Shown here one piece after another: positions 1-7,117 of a DNA stretch of 64,000 nt. Under the pieces are notes generated by a model, which saw nothing but the letters and a program-made list of their open reading frames with translations, searched no databases and was not told where the DNA came from. Both the position numbers and the translations under genes were made by a program. The stretch comes from Pseudomonas fluorescens (GTDB lineage: Bacteria > Pseudomonadota > Gammaproteobacteria > Pseudomonadales > Pseudomonadaceae). The stretch is from NCBI RefSeq assembly GCF_902497875.1, contig NZ_CABVHY010000024.1, positions 56,529 through 120,528 of the forward strand, written 5' to 3'. Position 1 is the stretch's first letter. Each line of letters begins with the position of its first letter.

Positions 1-114
1 GCAGACCCCGGACACCACCAATTCGCAATGTGAGTACGGCGAGCCCGACCACCACTGAATAAACCGCGCGCCGATCCGCTCGTCATCTTTACGCAAGGCC
101 AGTTGCACAGACAT
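1..114 (-). CDS. Prophage-type hypothetical protein, 5' part only
   Basis: An ATG at 114 opens a frame that runs 38 codons off the left edge, so only the N-terminus is visible. The peptide starts MSVQLALRKDDERIGARF and contains WWSGSPYSHCELVV. As I remember them, proteins with this start are common in tail/lysis regions of Pseudomonas prophages, where they are often labelled only as hypothetical; the His/Cys pair suggests an NlpC/P60-like fold, but the fragment is too short to say. It starts 2 bases after the stop of the next upstream minus-strand gene, as in a phage late operon. Family recall is from memory. Confidence 0.5.
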   Translation of the reverse strand, partial: MSVQLALRKDDERIGARFIQWWSGSPYSHCELVVSGVC

Positions 115-116
115 GG

Positions 117-329
117 TTAGGCTCCCGGAAGGGTGTAGTCGATGGCGACGACAGCCAGTTCCTCAGCAGTCGTCGCCGCGCGGAGCTGATCGTCGATACC
201 CTGGCGCCGGCCGGTCAGGTAGGCCGAGACGTTGGCGAAGGCGGTGACCTTGGCCAAGGTGCGCGCCAGGTATTCGTCGCGCTCCAGGCCACGGGAAGCG
301 GCCGCGATATCGATCCACGGGGTACACAT
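117..329 (-). CDS. Small prophage protein, probably cut at its 5' end
   Basis: A 70-residue protein beginning MCTPWIDIAAASRGLERDEY. It resembles the small helical proteins next to tail genes in Pseudomonas prophages; no catalytic motif is visible. Its stop is 2 bases from the start of the next gene, consistent with one late operon. Its start codon coincides with the place where integrase homology begins on the other strand (about 329), so its native first codons were probably lost when the prophage interior was deleted. Function unknown. Confidence 0.45.
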   Translation of the reverse strand: MCTPWIDIAAASRGLERDEYLARTLAKVTAFANVSAYLTGRRQGIDDQLRAATTAEELAVVAIDYTLPGA

Positions 330-901
330 CGCTGGCCAACCCTTGCTCAGGGGTGAAGGGAAACCGCGAGACCGGGCGGGACGTATACATCGAGGACGAT
401 CTACTGCTGCAGGTTTGGGAATGCGCTGAGCAACCTCTGCGCGATGCGCTGGATCTGTTCTACCTGACAGGCCAGCGGATCGCCGACACGCTGAAGATGG
501 ACCAAAGCCATATTCGGGACAAACAGCTTTGGGTTCAGCAAGGGAAAACCGGCGCCAAGCGTCGCATCGAGCTGGTGGGCGAGCTGAAAGCTCTTATCGA
601 ACGCATCGCTGCCAGGAAGGAGCTCTGCGCTATTAAGTCAAACAAGCTGATCATCATGGAGGACGGCAGTCCGATGACGCCGCGGACCTTGCGCACCAGG
701 TTTGATAAAGCGAGGGAAGATGCCGGCATCGATAAAGCGCACTTTCAGATGCGCGATTTGCGGGCCAAGGCGGCCACCGACAAAGAAGAGTCAACGGGGA
801 ATATCAGGGAGGCGCGGGACCAACTCGGACATACCACAATCGGCATGACAGAGCAGTACATCAGGATGCGCAAGGGGATGAAGGTCACGCCAACAAAGTG
901 A
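329..901 (+). pseudogene. Phage tyrosine-recombinase integrase, 5'-truncated
   Basis: The open part (GTG at 353, 182 codons) is only the catalytic C-terminal domain of a phage integrase; a full protein would be roughly 330-400 residues with an N-terminal arm-binding and core-binding part. Visible catalytic elements are the first Arg box (TGQRIADTLK), a Lys in the beta-hairpin (GKTGAKRR), the RDLRAKAATDK box with the second Arg, LGHTT with its His, and the nucleophile Tyr in TEQYIRMRKG. In-frame homology (LANPCSGVKG) begins upstream of the GTG at about 329. The gene ends 83 bases from the 3' end of tRNA-Leu, the classic position for a prophage integrated in that tRNA. Probably non-functional for integration because the DNA-recognition half is gone. 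Confidence 0.75.
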
Positions 902-931
902 CCGATTGCGGAACTAGTTAAAAATTGCGGA

Positions 932-976
932 ACAAAAAAACGAAGGGCCTGCATGAGAAGTATCACGCAAGCCCTT
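932..976 (-). terminator. Rho-independent terminator after tRNA-Leu
   Basis: On the minus strand AAGGGC (976-971) pairs with GCCCTT (948-943), followed by CG and a run of seven T. It lies 9 bases past the CCA end of tRNA-Leu and fits as its terminator. It also separates the tRNA from the prophage integrase. Confidence 0.7.
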
Positions 977-984
977 GATATGTA

Positions 985-1071
985 TGGTGCCCGAAGCCGG
1001 AATCGAACCGGCACGCCCTTACGAGCGGGGGATTTTAAGTCCCATGCGTCTACCAGTTTCGCCATTCGGGC
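985..1071 (-). tRNA. tRNA-Leu (anticodon UAA)
   Basis: 87-nt class II tRNA. The acceptor stem GCCCGAA pairs with TTCGGGC. The anticodon loop reads CTTAAAA with anticodon TAA, there is a long variable arm, the T-loop is GGTTCGATTCC, and the encoded CCA is at 987-985. The neighbouring integrase remnant suggests its 3' end served as the prophage attachment site. Confidence 0.95.
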
Positions 1072-1223
1072 GGTAGCGCGGTTAAGCGGTTTGCAGCCAC
1101 TTTAAATAACGATTAAGCAGCTTAAACGCTTGTGCAGCAAAGGAAGAAATATATACATCCCTTCCCTTCGAAGCAAGTTCGTCGACGTCAAATACGAGAC
1201 AAAATCTTGCGCCGAAGCTTAAA

Positions 1224-1257
1224 TAAAAAAGCTCCGTAAATCATAGATCTACGGAGC
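1224..1257 (-). terminator. Rho-independent terminator after tRNA-Cys
   Basis: On the minus strand GCTCCGTA and TACGGAGC form a perfect 8-bp stem with an 11-base loop, followed by six T. It starts 10 bases after the tRNA-Cys CCA end. Confidence 0.85.
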
Positions 1258-1267
1258 CTGTTTATGA

Positions 1268-1341
1268 TGGAGGCCGAGGTCGGAATCGAACCGGCGTAGG
1301 CGGATTTGCAATCCGCTGCATAACCATTTTGCTACTCGGCC
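1268..1341 (-). tRNA. tRNA-Cys (anticodon GCA)
   Basis: 74-nt cloverleaf. The acceptor GGCCGAG pairs with CTCGGCC, the anticodon loop is TTGCAAA with anticodon GCA, the T-arm is CCGGTTCGATTCCGG-like, and the CCA is encoded at 1270-1268. It lies upstream of tRNA-Leu on the same strand but has its own terminator. Confidence 0.95.
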
Positions 1342-1346
1342 TCAAA

Positions 1347-1377
1347 CGTTTGATGTCATTTCCATCTACATCAAACG
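1347..1377. other. Perfect 10-bp hairpin beside tRNA-Cys; rest of gap empty
   Basis: CGTTTGATGT (1347-1356) is followed 11 bases later by its exact complement ACATCAAACG (1368-1377). It begins 6 bases before the mature 5' end of tRNA-Cys (minus strand), so it is most likely the spacer hairpin of a tRNA precursor. No T-run follows on either strand. From 1378 to 1707 I see no gene, only a weak CCCTT/AAGGG hairpin with TTTTT at about 1429-1446. Confidence 0.5.
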
Positions 1378-1707
1378 TGTACACATTAGAGCTGAAAACT
1401 AGACTCTAATCTAGCTCTCAACCCTTTGAAATCTAAGGGGTTTTTCTAGTTCCTGTATCAGGAATGGACGCAATTCTGGACTTGTTCGCAGGACATGTCA
1501 AGAACCGTCAGAAAAAAATTAACAATAGGTCAAACGGTGGCGCCTCTGTCCTTGCGTCAGGCCACCGCTGGCCCTTTTGCGCCAGCCAACAGCTGATCAA
1601 TGGGGAAATACCGACGCCCCGAAGATAACACTACACTTGCGCTGCCAGCGCCAGCTTTTACTGTGGATCAGGCTTTGGATGGACATCCTCTGGAAGAACT
1701 CAATCCC

Positions 1708-2472
1708 ATGCCACGAACCGTCGTTTTACTTCTCGCCGTGATTACAGCCTTGTACCTCGGGCTCTGTGTTGCCTTGTTTGTGTTTCAGCGTGCGCTCATC
1801 TATTTTCCGCAACCTCGAGCCCCGGGCATCTCTGCAACGATTCTCACGCTGCCAGTGGCCGACGCCCAGGTGCTGGTTTCAACCAGGCCCCACGATGGTC
1901 CGGATGCGCTTATCTATTTCGGTGGCAATGCCGAGGATGTTTCGCGGAACCTGCCCGAGTTTTCGCAAGCTTTCCCGAATCAGGCGATCTACCTGCTGCA
2001 CTACCGAGGGTTTGGCGGCAGCTCCGGATCCCCTTCCGAGGAGGCACTTGAGCGTGATGCCCTGGCCTTGTTTGACAGGGTCCACGCCGAGCACCCCAAC
2101 ACGGTGATTGTCGGCCGCAGCCTGGGCACCGGCGTCGCCATTCATCTTGCCAACCAGCGGCCGGCATCGCGGCTGATCCTGATCACGCCGTACAGCAGTC
2201 TGGAAGACCTGGCCGCGATCAAAATGCCGTTTTTCCCGGTGCGCTGGCTGCTCAAGGACAAGTTCGAATCCTCGAAGTACGCCCCGCGCATCCGCATCCC
2301 GACGCTGTTGATCGCGGCTGAACACGACGAAATCATACCGCGGGCCAATACCGAGAAACTCTACGCGCAGTTCTCCCCTGGCGTGGCCTCGCTCAAGGTG
2401 ATTGCCGGTGCCGACCACAACTCGATTTCGCAAAGCCCGGAATACTTGAAACTGCTCGCCAGCGGGATGTGA
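1708..2472 (+). CDS. Membrane-anchored alpha/beta hydrolase (ABHD12/13-like)
   Basis: 254 residues from ATG 1708, which has GGAAG about 11 bases upstream; a longer frame from 1600 has no useful ribosome site. One hydrophobic segment (residues ~4-27) anchors the protein. The catalytic domain follows, with nucleophile elbow GRSLGTG (Ser ~138), acid in AEHDEIIP (Asp ~207) and His in GADHNS (~236). This fits a serine hydrolase of the BEM46/ABHD12-13 type, with substrate unknown. It stands alone, with the next gene convergent. Assignment to the fold is firm; the reaction is not known. Confidence 0.85.
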   Translation: MPRTVVLLLAVITALYLGLCVALFVFQRALIYFPQPRAPGISATILTLPVADAQVLVSTRPHDGPDALIYFGGNAEDVSRNLPEFSQAFPNQAIYLLHYRGFGGSSGSPSEEALERDALALFDRVHAEHPNTVIVGRSLGTGVAIHLANQRPASRLILITPYSSLEDLAAIKMPFFPVRWLLKDKFESSKYAPRIRIPTLLIAAEHDEIIPRANTEKLYAQFSPGVASLKVIAGADHNSISQSPEYLKLLASGM

Positions 2473-2535
2473 TCGACAGCAAGGCGCCCGGCCGCAATCC
2501 GGCATGGCAGTCTGATCAAACCGGACGGGGACCTT

Positions 2536-2940
2536 TCAGGCATTTGCCGGGTCGCAGTTGACCATCCAGCTGATGCCGAACTGGTCGACCAGCATGCCAA
2601 AACCTTCGGCCCAGAAGGTCTTGCCAAACGGCATGCTGACGGTGCCACCGACCGCCAGCGCATCGAACACCCGCTGCCCCTCGCTGGTGTCCTTTACCCC
2701 AATGGAGAGGAACACCCGGGTTGTCGAGCTGTTGTCGCCACAGCCATCGGAGGCATACAGCAGGCTATCGCCAAGACGGAAACTGGCGTGCATGACACTG
2801 TTCGGATCGGGCATCTGCTGCCCTTCAGGAGCTTCCCGGGAATGGAACAGGAATTCGATTTTGGCGCCAACGGCGGACTCGTAGAATTTCAACGCGTCTT
2901 CACAACGTCCGGCGAAGAACAGGTAGGGAGTGATCTGCAT
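2536..2940 (-). CDS. PhnB/VOC-family protein
   Basis: 134 residues, full length for the PhnB-like branch of the vicinal-oxygen-chelate superfamily. Typical features are MQITPYLFFAGRCEDAL at the start, FYESAVGAKIEF, a SVMHASFRLGDSLLYASD strand pair and the C-terminal W..GFGMLVDQFGISWMV strand. A strong GGAGG lies 8 bases before the ATG. Proteins of this kind are usually annotated as glyoxalase-like or 3-demethylubiquinone methyltransferase-like without proven activity. It is convergent with the hydrolase and not in an obvious operon. Confidence 0.85.
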   Translation of the reverse strand: MQITPYLFFAGRCEDALKFYESAVGAKIEFLFHSREAPEGQQMPDPNSVMHASFRLGDSLLYASDGCGDNSSTTRVFLSIGVKDTSEGQRVFDALAVGGTVSMPFGKTFWAEGFGMLVDQFGISWMVNCDPANA

Positions 2941-3060
2941 GACGAAACCTCCACTTGAGGCGCACGTCTGGCTCGCGCCCGTGCCTGCCCACTATAGCAA
3001 CGCTGCGGATGCCGTGCCGATGCCACTCCCAACGGTACACCACAGGTTCGGCCTGGGTCA

Positions 3061-3960
3061 TTAATCCGAATTAGCCTTCCACAACCAGTTCCAGAACCCC
3101 GGCAACTGAACGGGTTCGGAACTGGCACTGACCGTGCGGGCCATGGCGGCACGCTGCAACGCTGATCGATCGTCGTAAAACGGTTTGGCGGCAGTGGTCA
3201 CCCCCGTCTCGCGCGCACTGTCTAGCAGGATCTGCAGATACTCCTGCATATGCCGGGAGGTGTAGCGGTTGAGATCGTGAAAGGTCACCACCACCGGAAT
3301 AACTGCATCGACTACCGGCAGCTCGCCAGCGGCGATTCGCTCGCGGACCTCGGATAATTGCCTGAGCATGTTCGAGCGTCTGCGCAGGCTGAAATTGTAG
3401 CCCCAGATCTTGCCGTCATTGGCGCTCAGGTCGGTCAGCAACACATGCAGGCCGTGGCGCTGATACGCGGCGAAGGTGCGTTTGTCGTAATTCCAGAATG
3501 GCGGGCGCACCAGTGTCGGCGCCGCTTCGGTGATCGCGGCAATGTCCGCGCTGCCATCGGTGAGCGACTGTTCCAGCGCCTCCGGGCTCAGCGAACGATG
3601 ATTGGTGTGCCCCGACGTCGCCGTATGCAAGCCCAGCACATGACCTTCAGCCTGTTCACGGCGCATGATTTTTCCGCCCAGCTCACTGCCCCCCGCCCGC
3701 GACGCGCGAGTCTGCACAAAAAACACCGCCTTGATCCCCGGTTGCAGCGGATTCTCGGCAAGGTCGTCGAGAATCGACTCCGTCGGATTGTAAAATCCGG
3801 AGGCGCTTGGGCCGTCGTCAAAGGTCAGCAGAAAACGGATCGGTGGCTGCGACTGCAAGCGTTTTTCGGTTTGCGGCGTCATTGCGATCGGCTGGCTGAT
3901 GCAACCGGCGAGTGTGGTTGCGATGACGAGCGCTGATAAAACGGTGACTGTCTTTTTCAT
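3061..3960 (-). CDS. Polysaccharide deacetylase lipoprotein (NodB domain)
   Basis: 299 residues from ATG 3960; a longer frame exists but the lipoprotein signal begins here (MKKTVTVLSALVIATTLAGC, lipobox LAGC). NodB-type motifs: FLLTFDDGPS (metal/catalytic Asp pair, ~50), a HTATSGHTNH stretch matching the H-x3-H metal motif, RPPFWNYDKRT (motif 3) and VVTFHDLNRYT near the end. It is expected to remove acyl groups from a cell-envelope or exported polysaccharide in the periplasm. No polysaccharide synthesis genes lie nearby. Family assignment is firm, substrate unknown. Confidence 0.85.
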   Translation of the reverse strand: MKKTVTVLSALVIATTLAGCISQPIAMTPQTEKRLQSQPPIRFLLTFDDGPSASGFYNPTESILDDLAENPLQPGIKAVFFVQTRASRAGGSELGGKIMRREQAEGHVLGLHTATSGHTNHRSLSPEALEQSLTDGSADIAAITEAAPTLVRPPFWNYDKRTFAAYQRHGLHVLLTDLSANDGKIWGYNFSLRRRSNMLRQLSEVRERIAAGELPVVDAVIPVVVTFHDLNRYTSRHMQEYLQILLDSARETGVTTAAKPFYDDRSALQRAAMARTVSASSEPVQLPGFWNWLWKANSD

Positions 3961-4170
3961 GTGTTCTGCCTTGGTCCAGGCGCAGACAGATACAGACCAT
4001 GGACAATTCAAGCAACAAAAAATCAACTCTATCGCCATCTTTTCGACCGCCCGGCTTATCCCCGCCGCGGTCTAGCAATTGTTGATATAACTGAACTGAC
4101 CCGCCGGCATTCAGGCGCAGGGACGATTCAAGCGGTGATGTCGGGTAGCCCTCTCACGGGGATGACGCTC

Positions 4171-5535
4171 ATGAACTCCTGCCAGGATTTTTTGAAAAAA
4201 CGCTACGGTTCCCACACCAATGGTGCGTCGACCGCCATAGTCCCCTTATTACGCCAATACGCCGAGCCGCTGCCGGAACGGAGCTCAGCGGCCTTCGGCG
4301 AAATGTTCGACCGTTATGCCGATGCACGAGTGGTCATGATCGGTGAGGCCAGCCATGGTACCGCCGATTTCTATTGTGCCCGTGCCGCCATCACCCGTCG
4401 GCTGATCGAGCAGCATGGATTCAACATCGTTGCCGTCGAAGCGGACTGGCCGGATGCCGGCCAGGTTGACCGTTATGTCCGCGGGCTGGCGCCTACGGCC
4501 TGGAAACGCCACATCTTCAGCCGATTCCCGACCTGGATGTGGCGCAATACCGATGTGCGAGCGTTCACCCACTGGCTGCATCAGCACAACCGCCAGCAAG
4601 CGTCAGAGCTGCGTGTCGAGTTTCGCGGGCTGGACGTTTATAGCCTGCACAACTCCATTCGCGAGGTCTTGAATTACCTGGACCGGGTCGATTCTCAGCT
4701 CGCCCATGAAGCACGGCAGCGCTACGGCTGTCTGACGCCCTGGCAGGATGATCCGGCGCTGTACGGGCACTTTGTCGAACGCGGCGGTGCGATGCCCTGT
4801 GAGCAGGCGGTGGTCGAGCAGCTCGACATCATGCTGGCGGAACAGTTGGCGGGCCGTACCCAGGACGATGAAGCGGTCTTTAATGCCACGCAAAACGCCC
4901 AGGTCGTTCGGGCCGCCGAGCAATACTACCGAGCCATTTACCAAGGCTCGACCGCTTCCTGGAACCTGCGTGACCGGCACATGTTCGACACCTTGCGTAC
5001 GTTACTCGAACATCGAGGGCCTCAGGCCAAGGCAGTGGTGTGGGCGCACAACTCGCATATCGGCAATGCCGCCGCCACGGAAATGGGCTGGAAGGGCCAG
5101 TTCAATATCGGTCAGCTGTGCCGTAGCACCTACGGGCGCGACGTCGTGCTGATTGGCATGAGCACCGACCGTGGCCAGGTGGCGGCGGCCGATGACTGGG
5201 ATGGCGAGATGCGCATCAAGACCGTCCTGCCCTCTCGTGAGGACAGTTGGGAGCATCAGTTCGCCCGGGCCGGCGTCGCCGCGTCGCTGACCGACTGGCG
5301 CGATCCCCAGCGCGAAGCGCTGCGCCTGGCCCTGTCCGAGCCGTTGCTGGAGCGGGCCATCGGGGTGATTTACCGGCCGCAAAGCGAGCGCAGCAGTCAC
5401 TACTTCGAGGCGGTGCTGGCCGAGCAGTTCGACGCCATGGTCTGGATTGAACAGACGCACGCGGTGACGGCATTGCACCTGCCGAAAAGCCAGGAGCTGG
5501 AACCGGAAGACGAAACCTTTCCGTTTGGCGTGTGA
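4171..5535 (+). CDS. Erythromycin-esterase-family protein
   Basis: About 454 residues from ATG 4171, chosen because GGGG lies 9 bases upstream; in-frame ATGs at 4162 and 4138 are alternatives. The erythromycin-esterase fold shows as MIGEASHGTADFY (His of the EreA/B active site), VAVEADWPDAGQVDRYVRG, RGLDVYSLHNSI and VVWAHNSHIGNA (second conserved His). EreA/EreB open macrolide lactones, but most family members in environmental bacteria have unknown substrates and resistance should not be assumed. The gene converges 21 bases from a small alpha/beta hydrolase that is paired with a phosphoribosyltransferase. These three families occur together elsewhere in my recollection. Confidence 0.85.
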   Translation: MNSCQDFLKKRYGSHTNGASTAIVPLLRQYAEPLPERSSAAFGEMFDRYADARVVMIGEASHGTADFYCARAAITRRLIEQHGFNIVAVEADWPDAGQVDRYVRGLAPTAWKRHIFSRFPTWMWRNTDVRAFTHWLHQHNRQQASELRVEFRGLDVYSLHNSIREVLNYLDRVDSQLAHEARQRYGCLTPWQDDPALYGHFVERGGAMPCEQAVVEQLDIMLAEQLAGRTQDDEAVFNATQNAQVVRAAEQYYRAIYQGSTASWNLRDRHMFDTLRTLLEHRGPQAKAVVWAHNSHIGNAAATEMGWKGQFNIGQLCRSTYGRDVVLIGMSTDRGQVAAADDWDGEMRIKTVLPSREDSWEHQFARAGVAASLTDWRDPQREALRLALSEPLLERAIGVIYRPQSERSSHYFEAVLAEQFDAMVWIEQTHAVTALHLPKSQELEPEDETFPFGV

Positions 5536-5556
5536 TACCGGCAACGGATCAGTGCT

Positions 5557-6231
5557 TCATTCGCGCGGTGTTTTTTTTACCGGTGTGTGCAGATGCCCCT
5601 CAAACCAGTCGCCCGCCAGTCTGGCAACTGCCTCAAGGGTCCCTGGCTCTTCAAACAGGTGGGTGGCACCGGCTATGACCTCCAACTGCTGTTCACACTG
5701 CAGTGCCTGGGCGCTTTGGCGGTTCAGGCCGAGCACCGTCGGGTCCTGGCCTCCGACGATTTGCAAGGTGGGTGCCTTGACCAAGGCCAGCGCGGCTCCG
5801 GCCAGGTCGGTCCGCCCTCCCCGGCTGACCACGGCGTGCACCACGTCCGGGCGTAGCGCCGCTGCCATCAACGCCGCCGCAGCCCCGGTGCTCGCGCCGA
5901 ACAGTCCGATGCGCAACGATCGCAATTGCGCGCTGCGCCCGATCCAGTCGATCACCTCCACCAGCCGTCTGGAGAGTAGAGCGATATCAAAGCGCAGCTC
6001 CCCGGTCAGGTGGTCCACCCGCTGTTCCGACTCGGTGAGCAGATCGAACAGCAACGTGCCCAGCCCTCGTTCGGCCAGAGACTGGGCAACCTGCTGGTTA
6101 CGTGGGCTCGAACGACTGCTGCCACTACCATGGACGAACACCACCAATCCGCTGGCGTAGGCAGGCAAACGTAAATCAGCGGCTAACTCGACGTCGGCCA
6201 GATCCAGTATTCGATTCTGTGAATTCAGCAT
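5557..6231 (-). CDS. Dienelactone-hydrolase-like alpha/beta hydrolase
   Basis: 224 residues from ATG 6231 (TTGAGGTAG about 8 bases upstream). Motifs: VVFVHGSGSSRSSPRNQ (oxyanion region), nucleophile elbow FGASTGAAAA, IVGGQDPTVLGLN with the acid residue, and GATHLFEEPGTLE with the catalytic His. Small hydrolases of this kind are soluble; the substrate is unknown. It lies 10 bases downstream of the phosphoribosyltransferase gene on the same strand, so the two are probably one transcript. Confidence 0.85.
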   Translation of the reverse strand: MLNSQNRILDLADVELAADLRLPAYASGLVVFVHGSGSSRSSPRNQQVAQSLAERGLGTLLFDLLTESEQRVDHLTGELRFDIALLSRRLVEVIDWIGRSAQLRSLRIGLFGASTGAAAALMAAALRPDVVHAVVSRGGRTDLAGAALALVKAPTLQIVGGQDPTVLGLNRQSAQALQCEQQLEVIAGATHLFEEPGTLEAVARLAGDWFEGHLHTPVKKTPRE

Positions 6232-6241
6232 TGGATCTACC

Positions 6242-6934
6242 TCAAGGGACTGCCCGTCCCGCCTGGGCTTCGCGTTGCCAGGCGCGCTGCAGCAGATCAA
6301 CGACCTCTTGGTCCGAAGTCTGGGTGAAATCCAGATACCAGTGTCCGATCGACATCATCCATTCCGGGATGAGCGGACACACCAGTTCATCCACTTTACG
6401 GCGTAGCGCCGCCACGGTCTCGGGCGGCGCCACCGGTACGGCGACGACGATGCGTGATGGCTGTTGCTGGCGCACGGCTTGCACCGCCGCCAGCATCGTA
6501 GAGCCGGTGGCCAGCCCGTCGTCGACCAGAATCACCACCTGGTCCCGCAGCTGCAGCGGTGGACGCCCTGCGCGGTAGACGCTCTCGCGACGCAGCAGCT
6601 CCCGGGTTTCCCGTTCGACCACTGCTTCAAGGGTGCGCTGGTCAATCGGGTGAGCCTGCAGCGCTTCCTGATTGAGGACCCGTACACCGCCACTGGCGAT
6701 GGCACCCATGGCGTATTCCTGATGAGAAGGCACACCGAGCTTGCGGACCAGCATCAGGTCCAGGCGTACCTCCAGCGCGGTGGCGATTTCATAAGCGACC
6801 GGAACACCGCCACGGGGTAAGCCGAGGACAATGACATCGGCTCTGTGACGGTAATCGAGCAGTGGCTGTACCAGGGTTTGGCCCGCCGCCCGCCTGTCCC
6901 TCAGAGCCGCTTGTGAAGAAGGATAATAGGACAT
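6242..6934 (-). CDS. Phosphoribosyltransferase-domain protein
   Basis: 230 residues, start fixed by a near-perfect AGGAGG before ATG 6934. Type I PRT fold: an N-terminal VIVLGLPRGGVPVAYEIA strand-loop and the PRPP-binding loop VVILVDDGLATGSTM (two acidic residues then ATGST). The nucleobase or amine acceptor cannot be read from the sequence; it is not one of the standard Apt/Hpt/Upp types. It is first gene of the two-gene unit with the dienelactone-hydrolase-like gene and neighbour of the erythromycin-esterase-like gene. Confidence 0.85.
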   Translation of the reverse strand: MSYYPSSQAALRDRRAAGQTLVQPLLDYRHRADVIVLGLPRGGVPVAYEIATALEVRLDLMLVRKLGVPSHQEYAMGAIASGGVRVLNQEALQAHPIDQRTLEAVVERETRELLRRESVYRAGRPPLQLRDQVVILVDDGLATGSTMLAAVQAVRQQQPSRIVVAVPVAPPETVAALRRKVDELVCPLIPEWMMSIGHWYLDFTQTSDQEVVDLLQRAWQREAQAGRAVP

Positions 6935-7117
6935 GTGATGACCTCCTGAAGCGGGTAAAGCCGATCGATTCGCGCCGCAGAAAGTAGCTCTCGCTGCCGC
7001 CGGGTTGTTGATCGGCCTCCCTGTCGAGCAGTGCCGTGAGCCAACGCATCTGCACACTTAACCTCTGCCGCGGCTCCCCACCTTTGATACCATCCAGCAC
7101 ATCTGTATTACATTTTA

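Noticed and set aside
4171..5535. Macrolide resistance gene
   Set aside because: Only family-level similarity to EreA/EreB; no mobile context or other resistance genes, so resistance is not claimed.
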